64,000 nucleotides of DNA from Ancylostoma caninum (GCA_037903475.1 JBAJFG010000030.1:930001-994000), one strand, 5' to 3'. Numbered from the stretch's first letter, positions 35,371 through 47,347 are shown. The notes: a model not told the origin generated them from the sequence alone. Numbers and translations: made by a program.

Positions 35371-35796
35371 TTATTCGTGCTTGCGGCGCGTCAAAGTTTG
35401 CGCGCCGATACACAGTGCAAAGGAAGGTAGAAGACAAATCCTGCCAGGTCAGCACCGTTCCTAGTTTCGCCGTTGCGACTGCCGCGCGAACAAACCGCGT
35501 TTCCATTTTCGCCGCTTTGGGTCGGCGCGAAAACTTCGTGGAGTTTTGTCTGCAGTCTGTTCCCTGAAACGTACACTGCCACCCTCGCCCCAATCGAACA
35601 AAGCGGCGCGTACGCGTTCAATTGGGGCGCGAAGCTGCAACAGCCTATCAGCCTCTCCCCGCGCCCTGATCGATTCCTTCGCGCCCCAGTTGAACGCGCA
35701 CGCGCCGCTTTGTTCGATTGGGGCGAGGGTGGCAGTGTACGTTTCAGGGAACAGACTGTAGGCGCGTAAACTTTGACGCGCCGCAAGCATGAATAA
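35371..35796. mobile_element. GC-rich fold-back element, 426 bp
   Basis: Outer ends TTATTCGTGCTTGCGGCGCG and CGCGCCGCAAGCATGAATAA are inverted. Inside, a second inverted pair of about 80 bp (35552-35633 with 35678-35758) shares CAGTCTGTTCCCTGAAACGT and CGCCCCAATCGAACAAAGCG, leaving a loop of about 45 bp. The base composition is far more GC-rich than the surroundings. The long open frames on both strands mirror each other because of the palindrome and are not genes. It starts 9 bp after the 3.3-kb TIR element ends. Confidence 0.88.
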
Positions 35797-36430
35797 TTTT
35801 TCAGGCCCCAATGTACATACTTGTGCGACAGATATGAGCGTGATATTGTTCGAAAAGAAGATATAATCTGTCGAAATTGTTCAGCAGCTTTCTTGATAAT
35901 AAATAAGAGGGAGCTTTTTATAATACTATGTTTACTGTACCTCTACCTCTACCTTAAAAAATAGCCAATAAAGAATTTTCAACTATTTCATTTTTCCTCT
36001 CCCTGCGTCCACCACTGACTCCTTCCCAGTACTCCTACTCTTAATTATCTATACTCGCTCGCTCTCCCTTTTCTTTCTATATTCCCTACCCCCTATTTAC
36101 CCTTATCTTTTTTTTTCCGCTACTCTCTCACGCGACTCTCCTCCCTCCCACTCCCTCTCTCTTTCTGAGCTCTCTCGCCTTTCAGTCTCTCCCTCGCATT
36201 CTCATTTTACGGGAATCCGTAATAACCCAGTTCCCCAGAGGTTACCACTCTTTATTCATTTCTCTTCATACACTGTAGCTTCAGTAAGGTACTGTTATAA
36301 TCTCGCATGGCCTCGACAAGGTAGCACAAAGATCTCTGAGTAGAATCAAACAGACGGCAAATCTCCCCCCGTATCCTAGGTGTCGATCGAAAGATTCTTT
36401 CGATCTGTTGTGCCGATTTTTGCGCACGTT
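35797..36430. other. Gene-poor, pyrimidine-rich stretch
   Basis: A C/T-rich run covers about 35990-36200 (many CTCTC and CTCCC). No exon recognised. Confidence 0.5.
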
Positions 36431-36843
36431 TTAAAGGCAGAGGGTCACCTCGTTCTGCCTGTTGGATTTACCAACATATCCTAGGCCTTCTCATCATGTT
36501 GATCCCTGGGATGTACATCAACAGGCACAGAAGCGACGAAATCCCCATTTTTGAAAGGCTCGAACTGGATAAAAATTTGGAGCCCGGGCGGATCGCTCCA
36601 AGCTGTGCTGGCTGCCTGCCACGGCTGCCGCGTCGGTCAACGAGTCTTGGCGTGTCCAATCGATAAGATCAACGGCTTCACATGTCAACTCGGGTTGGCA
36701 AACTGTTACAGACCCCGTCCTGGAAGACGGGTTTGTAGACCATTCTGAGACAATTTATTTATACCGTTGGAATTAGGGTGTCGACTAGATGCAGACTCTG
36801 CTGTTAGCTGAACTACGAAAATGAGGTGGACCCCTGCCTTTAA
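36431..36843 (+). mobile_element. MITE family A, copy 3
   Basis: Ends TTAAAGGCAGAGGGTCACCT and GAGGTGGACCCCTGCCTTTAA. Nearly colinear with copy 1 at 15460-15874, differing by scattered substitutions and small indels. 413 bp. Confidence 0.88.
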
Positions 36844-37490
36844 CGGCAACTGATGCTGGCTTCGTGCGTCAATCGCGCGTCAGACGCACGCACACGTTTG
36901 CAGCGAATTTCCCAGCAAGTACAGTCTGAATGGAAATAAAGCTTGGATGTCGCGAAACCCTAAATGTGTGCGTCCAACTGCACCAGGGCTGTGTCACGCT
37001 TGCGACTGAGTCTAATTTTCATTATATGGACGCACGCGTGTCGAACGCACCGACCTGCTCTTCAAATACCCTGTTGTCGTACTTCCAGTGTTTTGTACGT
37101 GAATGCACACCATATCCGCGCGCACGTCTTTCCACTTTTCAATCCTGCTTTCAAGTTCAGTTCACTGCTATTATGAATTCATGAGGATGTTGCAGATATA
37201 GCTACTCATTAGATGGTTAGGTAAGCCTTCAAGGTCGACCAGGAAGCAATACGATGGAGGGCGAGGTGATTTTTCAGAACTTTTTCTTTGTGTTCGAATT
37301 TTTAATGTGATTTGCTCGTATTTTAAATTTATCTTTGTTGAATTATATGTTTCCAACTTGAGAAATTTCTTGGACTTTTTGTGTTTCTTGTTGTATACTG
37401 AAATTTATCGAGGTATGAGGGAAAATTGATTCCTGTCTATAGTTTCGTTACTGGAGCTATTTAAATACTAAACTATCAAAGATTTAATGG

Positions 37491-38036
37491 CACTATTCCT
37501 CTTGTTCTACCCCAAAATCTCAAAATCAAAAATTCCTCTGAAACTTCGTACAGTGGGGTTATTTGACATGGTGATCGCGAATATCACACTCATTTGTGCC
37601 TAACCTTACTTGGGTAAGGTTATTGTAGGGTGAGGTTAAGTACACCATCTCACAAAATCATCTGAATTTTTGTTCACGGTTGTTATTTGATATGCTGAGC
37701 ACGAATTTCACACTCGCATAGTGCCGCAACCCCATCTGGGTAAGGTTACGGTAGAGATGGGGCGAATACTGTCCACAGAAAAAACTTCAAAATTGCTTCC
37801 CACTTGCAAAATCAGTGTATTCGTAATCAGCATGTCAAATAAGCCCCGTAGACGAAAATTCAGGTGATTCCATGAGAAACCTTACTTACCCCAACTCTAC
37901 CGTAACCCTACCCAAATGGAGTTACGACACAGAATGAGTATGATATTCGTGATCAGCATGTCAAATAACCACTTTAGGCGAAGTTTCAGAGAAATTTTCG
38001 ATTTTGAGATTTTAGGGCAGAACAAATGGAATAGTG
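37491..38036. mobile_element. Long-TIR fold-back element, 546 bp
   Basis: Ends CACTATTCC..TTGTTCT and AGAACAAATGGAATAGTG are inverted. The arms extend over about 150 bp and include AAAATCTCAAAATC and GAAACTTCG. Inside each arm a motif GGTTATTTGACATG..GATC.CGAATATCA.ACTCATT recurs, twice in direct order on the left (about 37553 and 37683) and inverted on the right. The same motif (GGGTTATTCGATGCCCTGAT) occurs in the arms of the Mutator-type element at 44613-45163, so both may belong to one superfamily. No clear target duplication is found. Confidence 0.75.
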
Positions 38037-38040
38037 TACT

Positions 38041-38892
38041 AACAAGGGAAGTGCAAGAGGCCATATTCGAAAATCGGGATGAAACCTATCTGGCTTGAAT
38101 CTTTGTTGGAGAGGGTGTTGCAGTATATATTTTGTTACTGCCCTCGGCTTCAAAAAACAAAAATCCCACCACAGTACTATATGCGTTGCAGCACTAGTCC
38201 GTCAGCGACGAGGTGGCCGATGGAGAGGATGCGGACTGATAGGCAGGAGGTCGAGGGTTTGGATCCCGTCATTGACACTCGTTTTGCATTTTTGTTTTTT
38301 ATTCCTCCTATGTTATTGAAATCAATTTTGGAGGGCTAGAAGACAACACTTCCAAATGCTTCGGCCAACTTCCGCTCATCACGAGTTGCACAGTTGCCAT
38401 CACCCGGACCAAACCGAGCCAACAAAAGGGCCACGACGCGTGAAGGTTCGAACATTATGAACCGAGTGGGAAAGATTTTGAGTTACAGTCGTGAAAAGTG
38501 ACTGCTACTTTATAGCTAATCGAGGGAGAAAAGCAGGTTTTATATAACGTAGTTATTCCGTGCCTAGTGCGTCAGTAAGGATAAGTATTATCTTCTAACC
38601 TTTTAAATTTGATTTCAACAACACAGGGGGAATAAAAAAATGAGAGAGCAAAACAGGTAGGTGCGCATGACGGGGTTCAAACTCTCGAGCTGACAGTGCA
38701 GCATCCTCCCCACTCGGCCACATCGTCGCTGACGGACGAGTGCTGCAGCGCATATGGTACTGTGGTGGGATTTTTTTTTTGGAATCGAGGGCAATAATGA
38801 AATATATACTGTAACACCCTCTCCAACAAAGATTCAAGCCAGATAGGTTTCATTCCGATTTGCGAGTCTGGCCTGTTGCACTTCCCTTGTAA
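38041..38892. mobile_element. Fold-back element with tRNA-like promoter in each arm
   Basis: Arms of about 305 bp (38041-38349 and 38582-38892) are inverted copies; AAACCTATCTGGCTTGAATC and CTTTGTTGGAGAG are shared. Each arm carries a tRNA-like segment: A-box TGGCCGATGG at 38214-38223 and B-box GGTTTGGATCC at 38256-38266 on +; on - TGGCCGAGTGG (about 38720-38710) and GAGTTTGAACCCC (38684-38672), spaced about 33 nt. The combination GTGGCCGAGTGG is typical of tRNA-Ser/Leu. No cloverleaf with acceptor stem closes, so this is a tRNA-derived, SINE-like module rather than a tRNA gene. Confidence 0.7.
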
Positions 38893-39131
38893 GTGCTATA
38901 CTTCTTTTGGACATTAATGACATTATTTCTAATAATACACCAGTTAGACAAATACTTTTACCACGATAAACAACCATATGATGGTTCTTTGCTGAAATTC
39001 TGTATTCCTCACACTCCGTAAGCTGGTATTCCGCTAAACATTAGGTATGACAAGTTTATTTTCCTTTTTCATTGATTTTTGGAGGACGCAATGGTCTCAT
39101 TTTCTTGAAACTATGAAATCTGATTAGATTT

Positions 39132-42100
39132 ATGGTTCCCTACTACGTTTCTGGTTTCCAGACAAGCATCGCGGATATGATTCGTGATGCAGCCAACGAA
39201 GTACTGCATTCGCGAGTGCCTGAAGGATTTCAGTGGGTGGAGGCTTACGGACAGTATTACTCGCCAAGTTGCGGCTTCTTTTATGATCCGGTATGGATTG
39301 GTGATTCTTGTCAATAACTTTCTCAATCGGCTGTTTTCTTTGGTCTTCTTCTTGTCCTATTATTATTCCAATTTATCTTAGTTGTTTTCCAGAATACTGG
39401 TCTGTTCTACCATCACGATTCTGAAACTTACTACATATTCAACGACGACACTCAGCAATACGAAGTGTACAAATGCATGCGTAAAAGTAAGTCTGAAACT
39501 TCTAATGAAGTTATAATCTCTAATGTCGTGTCTTTATATCATTAACCTCCGAAGCTAAGCTTAACGGCTAACTTTTTCTACTGATAATACTAAGGACTAA
39601 CAGCGATCCTGCTCTATAGAATGTTTTCGATTCTACCGCTCATTCACGTCTTTTCAGCACACTGGACCTCTAGTTCTAATAAAAAGAAAGCGAAGGAGAT
39701 GTTCGCTGGGGCTCTAGATCGGTTTGATCAGGACGCCGTTGACGTCTGCGAGGTTGTGTTCGATCTGACGTCAAAGCTTAGTCTTGAAGAGAAGGAAGCA
39801 GAGAATCATGGGTCAGATAGCGATTCTGAGGCGTTTTCTGTAAGTCTTCTTCATGTATCTTTGAATTAATTCTACAACTAAGACTCGAAATGTGAAAAAA
39901 AAATTCACAAGAAAAGTTTTCCTTCGTATAAAACTGCAATACTTGCGAGAACGTAGAAAGCCAAACGTAAAACTAGTACATATAACCACATGTTTTATGT
40001 GGATCATATGCAACTCCTAAATATTTTTTTTGGAAAAAATAACCTCATACATCACTTATTTTAGAAGATCGACATTGCACATGAGCAAGATCCATCTACG
40101 GAATATTTTGACGAAGCTACAGGAGAGATGGTAACAGTTCCCTCCAGTGCTGTCAAGACAGGTATTTATGCTAATTTTTAAGGCATTGGTAGCTTAAGCA
40201 TCAATTGCCCCCACTGTGAGGACTACTTACCTTTTTTGGTCATGGGCAAAGTTCCTCACCTTTTTCCTCTCTCTTTAGAACCTATGAATAGTAAGGAGAG
40301 ACGAAAAGAGCGAAGAAGGAAAGCCAGGGAAGCTTTGAGAAACGGTGGTTTTGATGCGGATGGAGATGTCGATGATTCCAGTGAGGAGGAGGACGAAAGA
40401 ATACAAATGAGAGAAGGTTCGTACAACTTGATTACTGATTATTGTGTCACTCTGTGTTAGATAACCTTTGTTTCGCTTCTTGAACGATTTTTGTATTCGT
40501 CACAAGGCTTTAATCCAGTGCTTGGGAGTTAAGAGCTCTTATGGTCTCGCCGTAGAGGCACATCCCCCCACAAATCTTCACTTCAAAACACACGCATACA
40601 TCACTTTGTACTCCTCCGTCTTTCCCTTTCTTTCCTCATCTTTTTCCCTTTTCACAAGTTCTCGTCTTCCTTGAAGTCATAAAAAATTTTTAGATGAAGG
40701 ATTTTCTCAACCACCTTTGCTCCGGATCATAGATTCAAAGAATAATCTCCACGTGATTACTATTTGCGGTGGAATAGTGGGAAGGCAGTCTGGATGCGAT
40801 ATCGTGATCGAGGATCCAACGATATCACGGGTACCGTCATGCCTTCATCAGTGCTGTTCTACCTCACAAATCACCGTAGTTTTAAACTTTTGGAGAAGAT
40901 TTCCATTCTGTTCTGTGCGTTCTGGTCAATCGACAACTGTAACAAGCCTTTCCTATTTGAAGAGATTTTTCCTTAGTTATTTGTGCTTTCTTATGATTTA
41001 TTTATATCCACTCAAAATAATTCCAGAAACTTCTTGAGTTTGTTTTTGTCCCGGAAAGCAACTCCTTCGTTGTAAATAAGGTCTCAGATAAAGGACATGT
41101 TGCACTGAACGATTATGAACTTAAGGTTGGTTGTTTACAGTTTCTCTTATTTTCTGTACATTCTTCTGTTTACTAATAACAAAAAAGATTTAACTCCTTA
41201 TGTCGCATCTCTGTAAGTACTGCCAATGACATATTTTGCTTTCATCACTATCCTCTAATTTTTTCGCAATATCGCGATCCCATCGCTCGCGCGACGCGGT
41301 TGCGGTGCTGTGCCTCTTCAAATAATAAACAAATTCATAAGCTCTTTTGACATTCACAACACAAGCAACACAACTGAATTGGGCTGGTTATAATGTTGAG
41401 GCTAAATGATATGTTGCTGTTCTACATCTGGTCAGAAATTTATAAACACTTGTGCTTTATAGTTCACTGGTACTAATACCTAGTAATTAAACTGCTTAAA
41501 CTTCTTCTCTATGTTACCTTTTAGGCGAATGATGAAAGAGAACTAGAGCATGGTGATTTTCTACGATTCGGATCTGAATTTTTACGGATACATGTACATT
41601 TTGGTAAGTATCGTGACACATTTCAAATCCTTCACGTTTTTTTTCCCCAGCGGTTCTTTCCTTTCCGATCCTATTCGCATTTTTTTACGCAAATTCGTGG
41701 ACATCTTGTTCAAGGGATTTTCCTAGCCCTTTCTATTGTTCATGGATTTTGCATTGTTTCTAGGTAATAATACGTGTACTGGTTGTGAGCCTGGCCTGCT
41801 AAGGTCTGATCCCAACTCATTATCGCAAACCCTTGTTGTCCCACGCGGGGAAACTGCCCGACGTCGTAATCTCAAAGCGATCAAGGCTATGTATGGAATA
41901 AATGATTACGTGAGAGAACTTTCTGTAGTTGGGCTCTTTTATTTCTTCAACGCGGCACGTGCTCACTTTCTAGGCGGAAAATGCACGAAATCCTCACCAT
42001 GGCATAGATCGTGCAGCTAAGAGGCGAAAACTTGTGGGATCAGTCATGGACGTTAACGGAGACGGGTCCAAAATTACGGATCCAAATGATATCTATCAAG

Positions 42101-45100
42101 GCTGTGCCGCAAAGCCTATTCCTGGTTTGTTTCATGAGTTCGGCATTGTGAATCAGAACTTGGTTTCCAGGGCTATACCTTTTATTGTAGGTGCTGTTGT
42201 ACCACCATCCAATAATGCTCCAGTAAAACCACTGAATGAAGCCAACAAGGGATTCCGTTTACTTCAAAGTATGGGATGGAAAGAGGGCGAAGGACTGGGA
42301 AGAGAAGGACAAGGTCGACAGCAGCCGGTAAGTGGTGTTAATGCGCTTCGGAATCTTGCTTTTATTTGGCTTGTGAATATTGTTAATGTGCCATGTTTAC
42401 TTCGTTTGCATATTGTATTTACATATTATTATATTTTTAATGGAATTTTAATAGTGATCGTCGTATTGGTTCTTTCCGTTTTTCCTATCAAATTTGCGCT
42501 CCGATGGAATTTCTTGTTCCTGTTCATTTAAGCCAGTAAAGGATTAGGTAGATAGGTCTAACAGTTCTCAGATAAAAGAAAACTTTTGGTTTGTGCTAAC
42601 GGTTTAAAACGACTTACCAAGATTTTCTAGCCCAATTGAAACCTGTTGCGCACAACTTTGCAGCTTTATAAAATGAAGCCAGTTATCGCCGCTTGTCCAT
42701 AATCTTTCATTTTTCGTGGTTACTTCGGTAAACTTCCGAACCTACTTTTGACTTGGCGTAACTATGTGGAAATCTTCTGTGTTCCCATCGCTTCAGAATC
42801 CTACCTGTCTGTCTGTTTATCTCCCCTTTCTTTCTCTCAGTGCAATGCTTACTCTTACGATTTTTTTTTGTTGCAACTTCCCATTTTCTTTCGGAAATGA
42901 ACGCTCTATAGAGTTTTTCCCTAGGTTTGGTATTTGATTGTCGTTTTGTCATCTCTTACGGGTGCATCGTTCACATCCCCATTCACAGATGATCGCTACA
43001 ATGACAGCCGACAGATGCGTACTTGTCAGTTTTCTGGTGGCGGGTTTAGTTATGAGAAGGCTAGGTCCGGTTTTCGCTAAATACAGACAAAAATTGCTCA
43101 ATGTGCTTGGTCTTGAGTTTTTTCGCCAGGATATTCTTTGATTTTCATATAAATAGACTGTGATGTCAGCATTATTGTCAATGCTTACTGTCGTGCCCAA
43201 ATTTTTTTGCAGTACCTTTTCAATTTTTTTCTATTCGTTTTCAAGTCGATGGGGTACGAATAGTTTGCTCTTGTGGCCGAACAGATAAATGAAATTAATG
43301 AGTAATTCAGGTCGAAACTACTGTACGCAAAGATCGACAAGGTCTAGGAACCGCTGAAGAAAAAGCGCAGCCCAAAACCCGAAATGATGTGATCCTCGAG
43401 AAGACTAAGGAACGATATGAGAAGGTGAGGTTCCTAGAGGTTTATGGTTCACCTTCCAATCTTGGTTTTGCGGTTTTCGCTGGTTTGCCTGTGCATAATC
43501 GTTACAACCACCTGTCTGGTGATGACTTGTTACGGACACTGCCATGGGTCTGGAATTACTGGTGCATGTCGTTTGTTCCTTTCATGTTTCACAGTAATAC
43601 ATAAACCTGTTTGAATGCAGTACTTTAAAAGAGTGTGGAAATCTGTAAGCTAGTGATTTCAATGGTTTTATCTCTGCACTTCGAGCCTGGATCATGACAA
43701 TACGAGCATTTATCTAGCCACTTTTTTGCCTTTTACTCTGTTCGAGAGGTAAAAATCGCGAAATAATTTTGCCAGAATTGATTAACGGTCTGTCAATATT
43801 TTTCTTGGGTCCCTTAATGCGTTCTTACGAATTTTAGGCAAATTGTGGCACTAAAGTGCATATCTTCGAGGTTCATACTGCAACGTTTTGATCTTCATCA
43901 ATTTTTCCCTTCATTGGTCCCTCGTTACCACCCAAGCGTAGTTTGTTATTTGTAATGGACTGAGGCAGAGATGAATCAGTGATGACATGTGCATCGTGGC
44001 TGCTATGAGTCAAAACATCCCTTTCTCGTCTTTGGTGACATGATAGTTTTTGTCGTGACCATAGGGATTTGCAAAGAAAACCAGTTTTTTCGCGTGTTTT
44101 TCACATTATCTTGGAAAAATGTCGTTTTTCCTGTTTTCCGGTCCCCTGCTGTCCCTCATGTCGTGCCGATTTTTCATAACAAGCCAAGTGCAGAGTGGAT
44201 GCCTAGCGTTTGTTTTTCCGAGTCCACTTAGCGACGCGAAGCCATAAGGGCGTCCATCAGCTGTTAAGCTGGCGCTCGTTACTCGTAGAGTACTCATGAG
44301 TGATTGATTGGTTATCAGTAGTAGGAGCAACTGCAGTTTAAACTGCGGTGCACATATGTTCCCTGCAGTTGCAATATCCTTGCTAATTTCAGCTGCTGAA
44401 CGAGCCATGAGAAGGAAATTCGCCCGGTCTCCATTCGTCGTTTGTGATGTTTCGATTATTTTCAAAGATAAAGATGTGAAATGCTAATGTTTTGGTGCGT
44501 TCGGCGTCAGCAGTGGCATTTTCGTATGTTTCGGTGGGTGTGCACGTGCGAGTGCCAGCCTAAAATGTTTCTATTCAAATGTCGAGTGCATGTGGTAGGC
44601 GCAGCTAGGTGAACAGAATTATAGAAGGTGAATCGGGATCGGACTGGCATTCGTTAGAAATTCTAGCCCGGACCTCTCTTTAGGGGGTTATTCGATGCCC
44701 TGATCACGAGAATCGCACTTATTCTCTACCCTAGCGCCGTTTTCGTAAGTTTACAGTGGGAATAGTGTTGGAGATCCTGACAATGTAGCAATTTTCGACA
44801 GGGGAATCGAAGTAGTGGCTGTGCCAGATACTGTAACCTGGTCAGGTGATGTTACAGTACAAAGTGGCTACGATTCTAATGATTATCACATTCGCTAACC
44901 CTCTCATCAATTAGTGAGGAAATTTCCGGGATTTTCCAAGGAGAATGGGCCTGGTCAGACTGCCATTTCCTCACCAGATTTCATATTTTCTCTTTGTTTC
45001 CTACTGTGGTCCCACTAAATCTTCACGGAAAACGTGATTGGGATAAGAAACTAGTGCGATTTTAGTGATTTCGTGATCAGTGCATCGAAAACCCCCTAAA

Positions 45101-46148
45101 ATGAGGTCCAGGCTAGAATTTCTAAGGAATGCGAGTCCGATCCCGATTCACCTATAATTCTGTGCTAGGTGAAAGGGCAAGATCTGTACTTTCGGACTTC
45201 GTGGACTGTTGATGTAAGGACTAATGAGGCTGGAAATATACTCACAGCGGTTAGTCTCTGAGTGATAAGTGTACAAGCAATTGACCTCAAGCAGGAGGAG
45301 GAACTTGGTTTTGCTGATTCCTCATGGCGTCTGTCTAGAGGGAGAGCAGAGAACATCTGTGATGTTTGCATGATGGCCATGGGTTGCAACGGCTGTGATG
45401 GAAATTTTAGGGCGGGAAAATAAAATACAAAAAAATCCAGAATTAAACCAGACCAAGTACCATAACCTTTCTACATCTTTCAGACAGAGAGTGAGTGTTC
45501 TTTCGAAATAATGAAAAATGCAGTGATATCATGACTTGAAATACTACCCGCCCAATTTTTGGTTACATGGCAGTTTTTAGACTTTTTCCTCACCATTGAG
45601 GACTATGCCCTTTTTGAGATGATTCATAGGGGTTAACACCTCGCCTGCCTTTGGTGAGATAATTGACTAATAAGAGAGTTTGCGTTTGAGTTGAGGTGCG
45701 ATGGTGGGAAAGCATTCACTGTGATGTGCAAAGTGACTGGAATGATTGCTGCCCAATGATTGGTGCGAAACTTTGCGAGAAACAGCCAATCATTAGCATG
45801 TTTGCATTCGAGGCGCTGTGCTGGTATTCTTATTCGCTAGAGCAGTTCTTTTTCTTTCTTTTTTTTTAAATTTTCATAGCATTTTCTCGGCATAGGACAT
45901 GAAGTCGCCCTCTAAACTCCCCCATAGCTTGTCAAATTTCGTCTACCCCTACGAAAAGAAACTCAGATGAATTTTTATCAGTTTGCTAAGGCTCTATATG
46001 ATTATGGAAGGATGTCATTTTACATATGAATTGTCCAAATCATTTACGAATCAATTATCCTTATTTTATCCATGTCCAGCACTCGTACTGGACCCAGGGG
46101 ATTTCGGACCCGTCTTACGATGGGTATAATGCTTACGGGTCAGAATAA
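39132..46148 (+). CDS. AGGF1: AGGF1-like protein: OCRE, FHA and G-patch domains
   Basis: Exons: 39162-39290 (or from ATG 39132), 39393-39486, 39658-39839, 40065-40161, 40279-40416, 40694-40830, 41027-41125, 41525-41603, 41764-41909, 41974-42327, 43311-43424, and probably 46080-46148. The first eleven, from 39162, total 1569 nt (523 codons) with all phases consistent. Domain order: aromatic OCRE repeats (YSPSCGFFYDP, GLFYHHDSETYYIF), an acidic/basic linker (NSKERRKERRRKAREALR, SSEEEDE), an FHA domain (GGIVGRQSGCDIVIEDPTIS, then ELEHGDFLRFG), and a G-patch split by an intron (GFRLLQSMGWKEGEGLGREG / RKDRQGLG). This order is diagnostic of AGGF1. The usual His after the FHA SR motif is Leu. In vertebrates AGGF1 is linked to angiogenesis and RNA processing; the nematode role is unknown. 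ATG 39132 sits right before a good acceptor (TTTCCAG), so the true start may be an upstream exon. Confidence 0.9.
44613..45163. mobile_element. Mutator-type MITE with 9-bp target duplication
   Basis: Ends ACAGAATTATAG and CTATAATTCTGT open arms that match, with few mismatches, for about 105 bp (shared AGGTGAATCGGGATCGGACT and TTAGAAATTCTAGCC). GCTAGGTGA is directly repeated on both sides (44604-44612 and 45164-45172). A 9-bp duplication plus long arms is the hallmark of Mutator-like elements. The 551-bp element has no transposase. It lies in the last proposed intron of the AGGF1-like gene. Confidence 0.88.
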
Positions 46149-46205
46149 TGATATAAGCCGTACGAAGCACTCACTTCTCACTTTGCTCACTCTCATTTGT
46201 ACAGT

Positions 46206-46211
46206 AATAAA
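46206..46211 (+). promoter_or_regulatory. Probable polyadenylation signal of AGGF1-like gene
   Basis: AATAAA lies 57 nt after the TAA that ends the proposed last exon (46080-46148). Confidence 0.5.
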
Positions 46212-47164
46212 TATTACAGTAGCAAGTAGGTATATCGTCGACGAATCGATGATACTTGTAGTTTACAGTCATAACTTCTTAGACCTCATCTGGAGGGGCC
46301 GAGATTGCCCTGGCTTATGTTGCAGATGATATTGACTAGTCAGAGTGATGCTGTAAGCCCTACGAGGCGCTCATTACTCACTTATCTCACTCACTCTTCT
46401 GTACAGTATCTATAATAAATATTTGTCCACTGAACCACCGTATTTATTGCTTATTCGGACTATATAAAACCGAAGAGTATGAGGCGCCACCATCCACCAA
46501 ATAAGTCACCACAAAATATCTACTAAACCACCGCTTTTATTGCGTATATGAACTAGAGAAGTCCAAGAGTCTCAGCGCCTCCCAACAATTGGGACATCGG
46601 CTAAAATAAAGCCATTCCTCTCACGTTGGAGCGTAACAACTTTGGAGCCAGGAGAAGAGACTAGCTCACATTCGAGCAATTTCACGTCCCACGTACAGCC
46701 GTAAGGAATAGTTTGTTGTTGTTGTTGTTGTTTATTGTTGTTACATGAACACTGTTCTGGCATTGTGCCAGAACTCATTCAATTGTTGGGTAATTGGCCC
46801 ACCGGACTCCCTCTTTCGGGGCGAGTATAGGTGACCACTTCGCAGTGTTGCCGATAAATCTTTTCTACTACTGAACCTCTTGCTCCTTCTATGGGTAAAC
46901 TTCTCGCTCAGAGTGAAAATGGCGCCACCCTTCCGCCGTGAAGTCACCAAGACAGACACACTGACTTGAATAGCGATAGGTATGATCTGTCACTGTTGCT
47001 GATAGTTTGAAGTCCAAGAAGAAGAGAGATTGAAGTCCAGGAGTCTTTCGCGGCCAGGAACACCTCGGTGCCTGTTAACTCTCTACATGCAATACTCTAC
47101 AGTCGAGGAATGCATATGGGTCTGATTGTGAATATCAAGATTTTTTTTCGAAATATCATGTGCG
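46212..47164. other. Gene-poor stretch with (TTG)n
   Basis: No gene recognised. A short TTG run lies at about 46712-46741. CAGT..TAATAAATATT recurs at about 46205 and 46405 with CTCACT.A.CTCACTC before it, a small local duplication. Confidence 0.5.
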
Positions 47165-47347
47165 ATGTTTGAAGAGCACGCAGAACATTTCAACGAATTC
47201 AGAGACGAAGCTACAGGTGAACTACCAAAGACTCCCGACAAGATTGCAGCCTCGGTCTTCGCTTGCCGCACACTAGCTGAAGGAGGTTTTGTCTTTCTAG
47301 GCTCATTTCCCACTCCTGGTTATGGCGATGAGATTAGGATCATTTAG
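47165..47347 (+). CDS. Possible small coding exon, unknown
   Basis: A 60-codon frame starts MFEEHAEHFNEFRDEATGEL and ends with TAG at 47345-47347. The residue composition is balanced and coding-like, without the cysteine/serine bias of chance frames nearby. I do not recognise a family, there is no signal peptide or repeat, and no partner exon was found. It may be chance or a relic. Confidence 0.22.
   Translation: MFEEHAEHFNEFRDEATGELPKTPDKIAASVFACRTLAEGGFVFLGSFPTPGYGDEIRII

Noticed and set aside
35391..35811. Overlapping 98-131-codon frames on both strands
   Set aside because: They mirror each other because the DNA is a GC-rich double palindrome; not genes.
42122..42169. Extra intron inside the G-patch exon (GGTTTG..TTTCCAG)
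   Set aside because: Removing it shifts the frame to an immediate stop, whereas reading through keeps the G-patch in frame.
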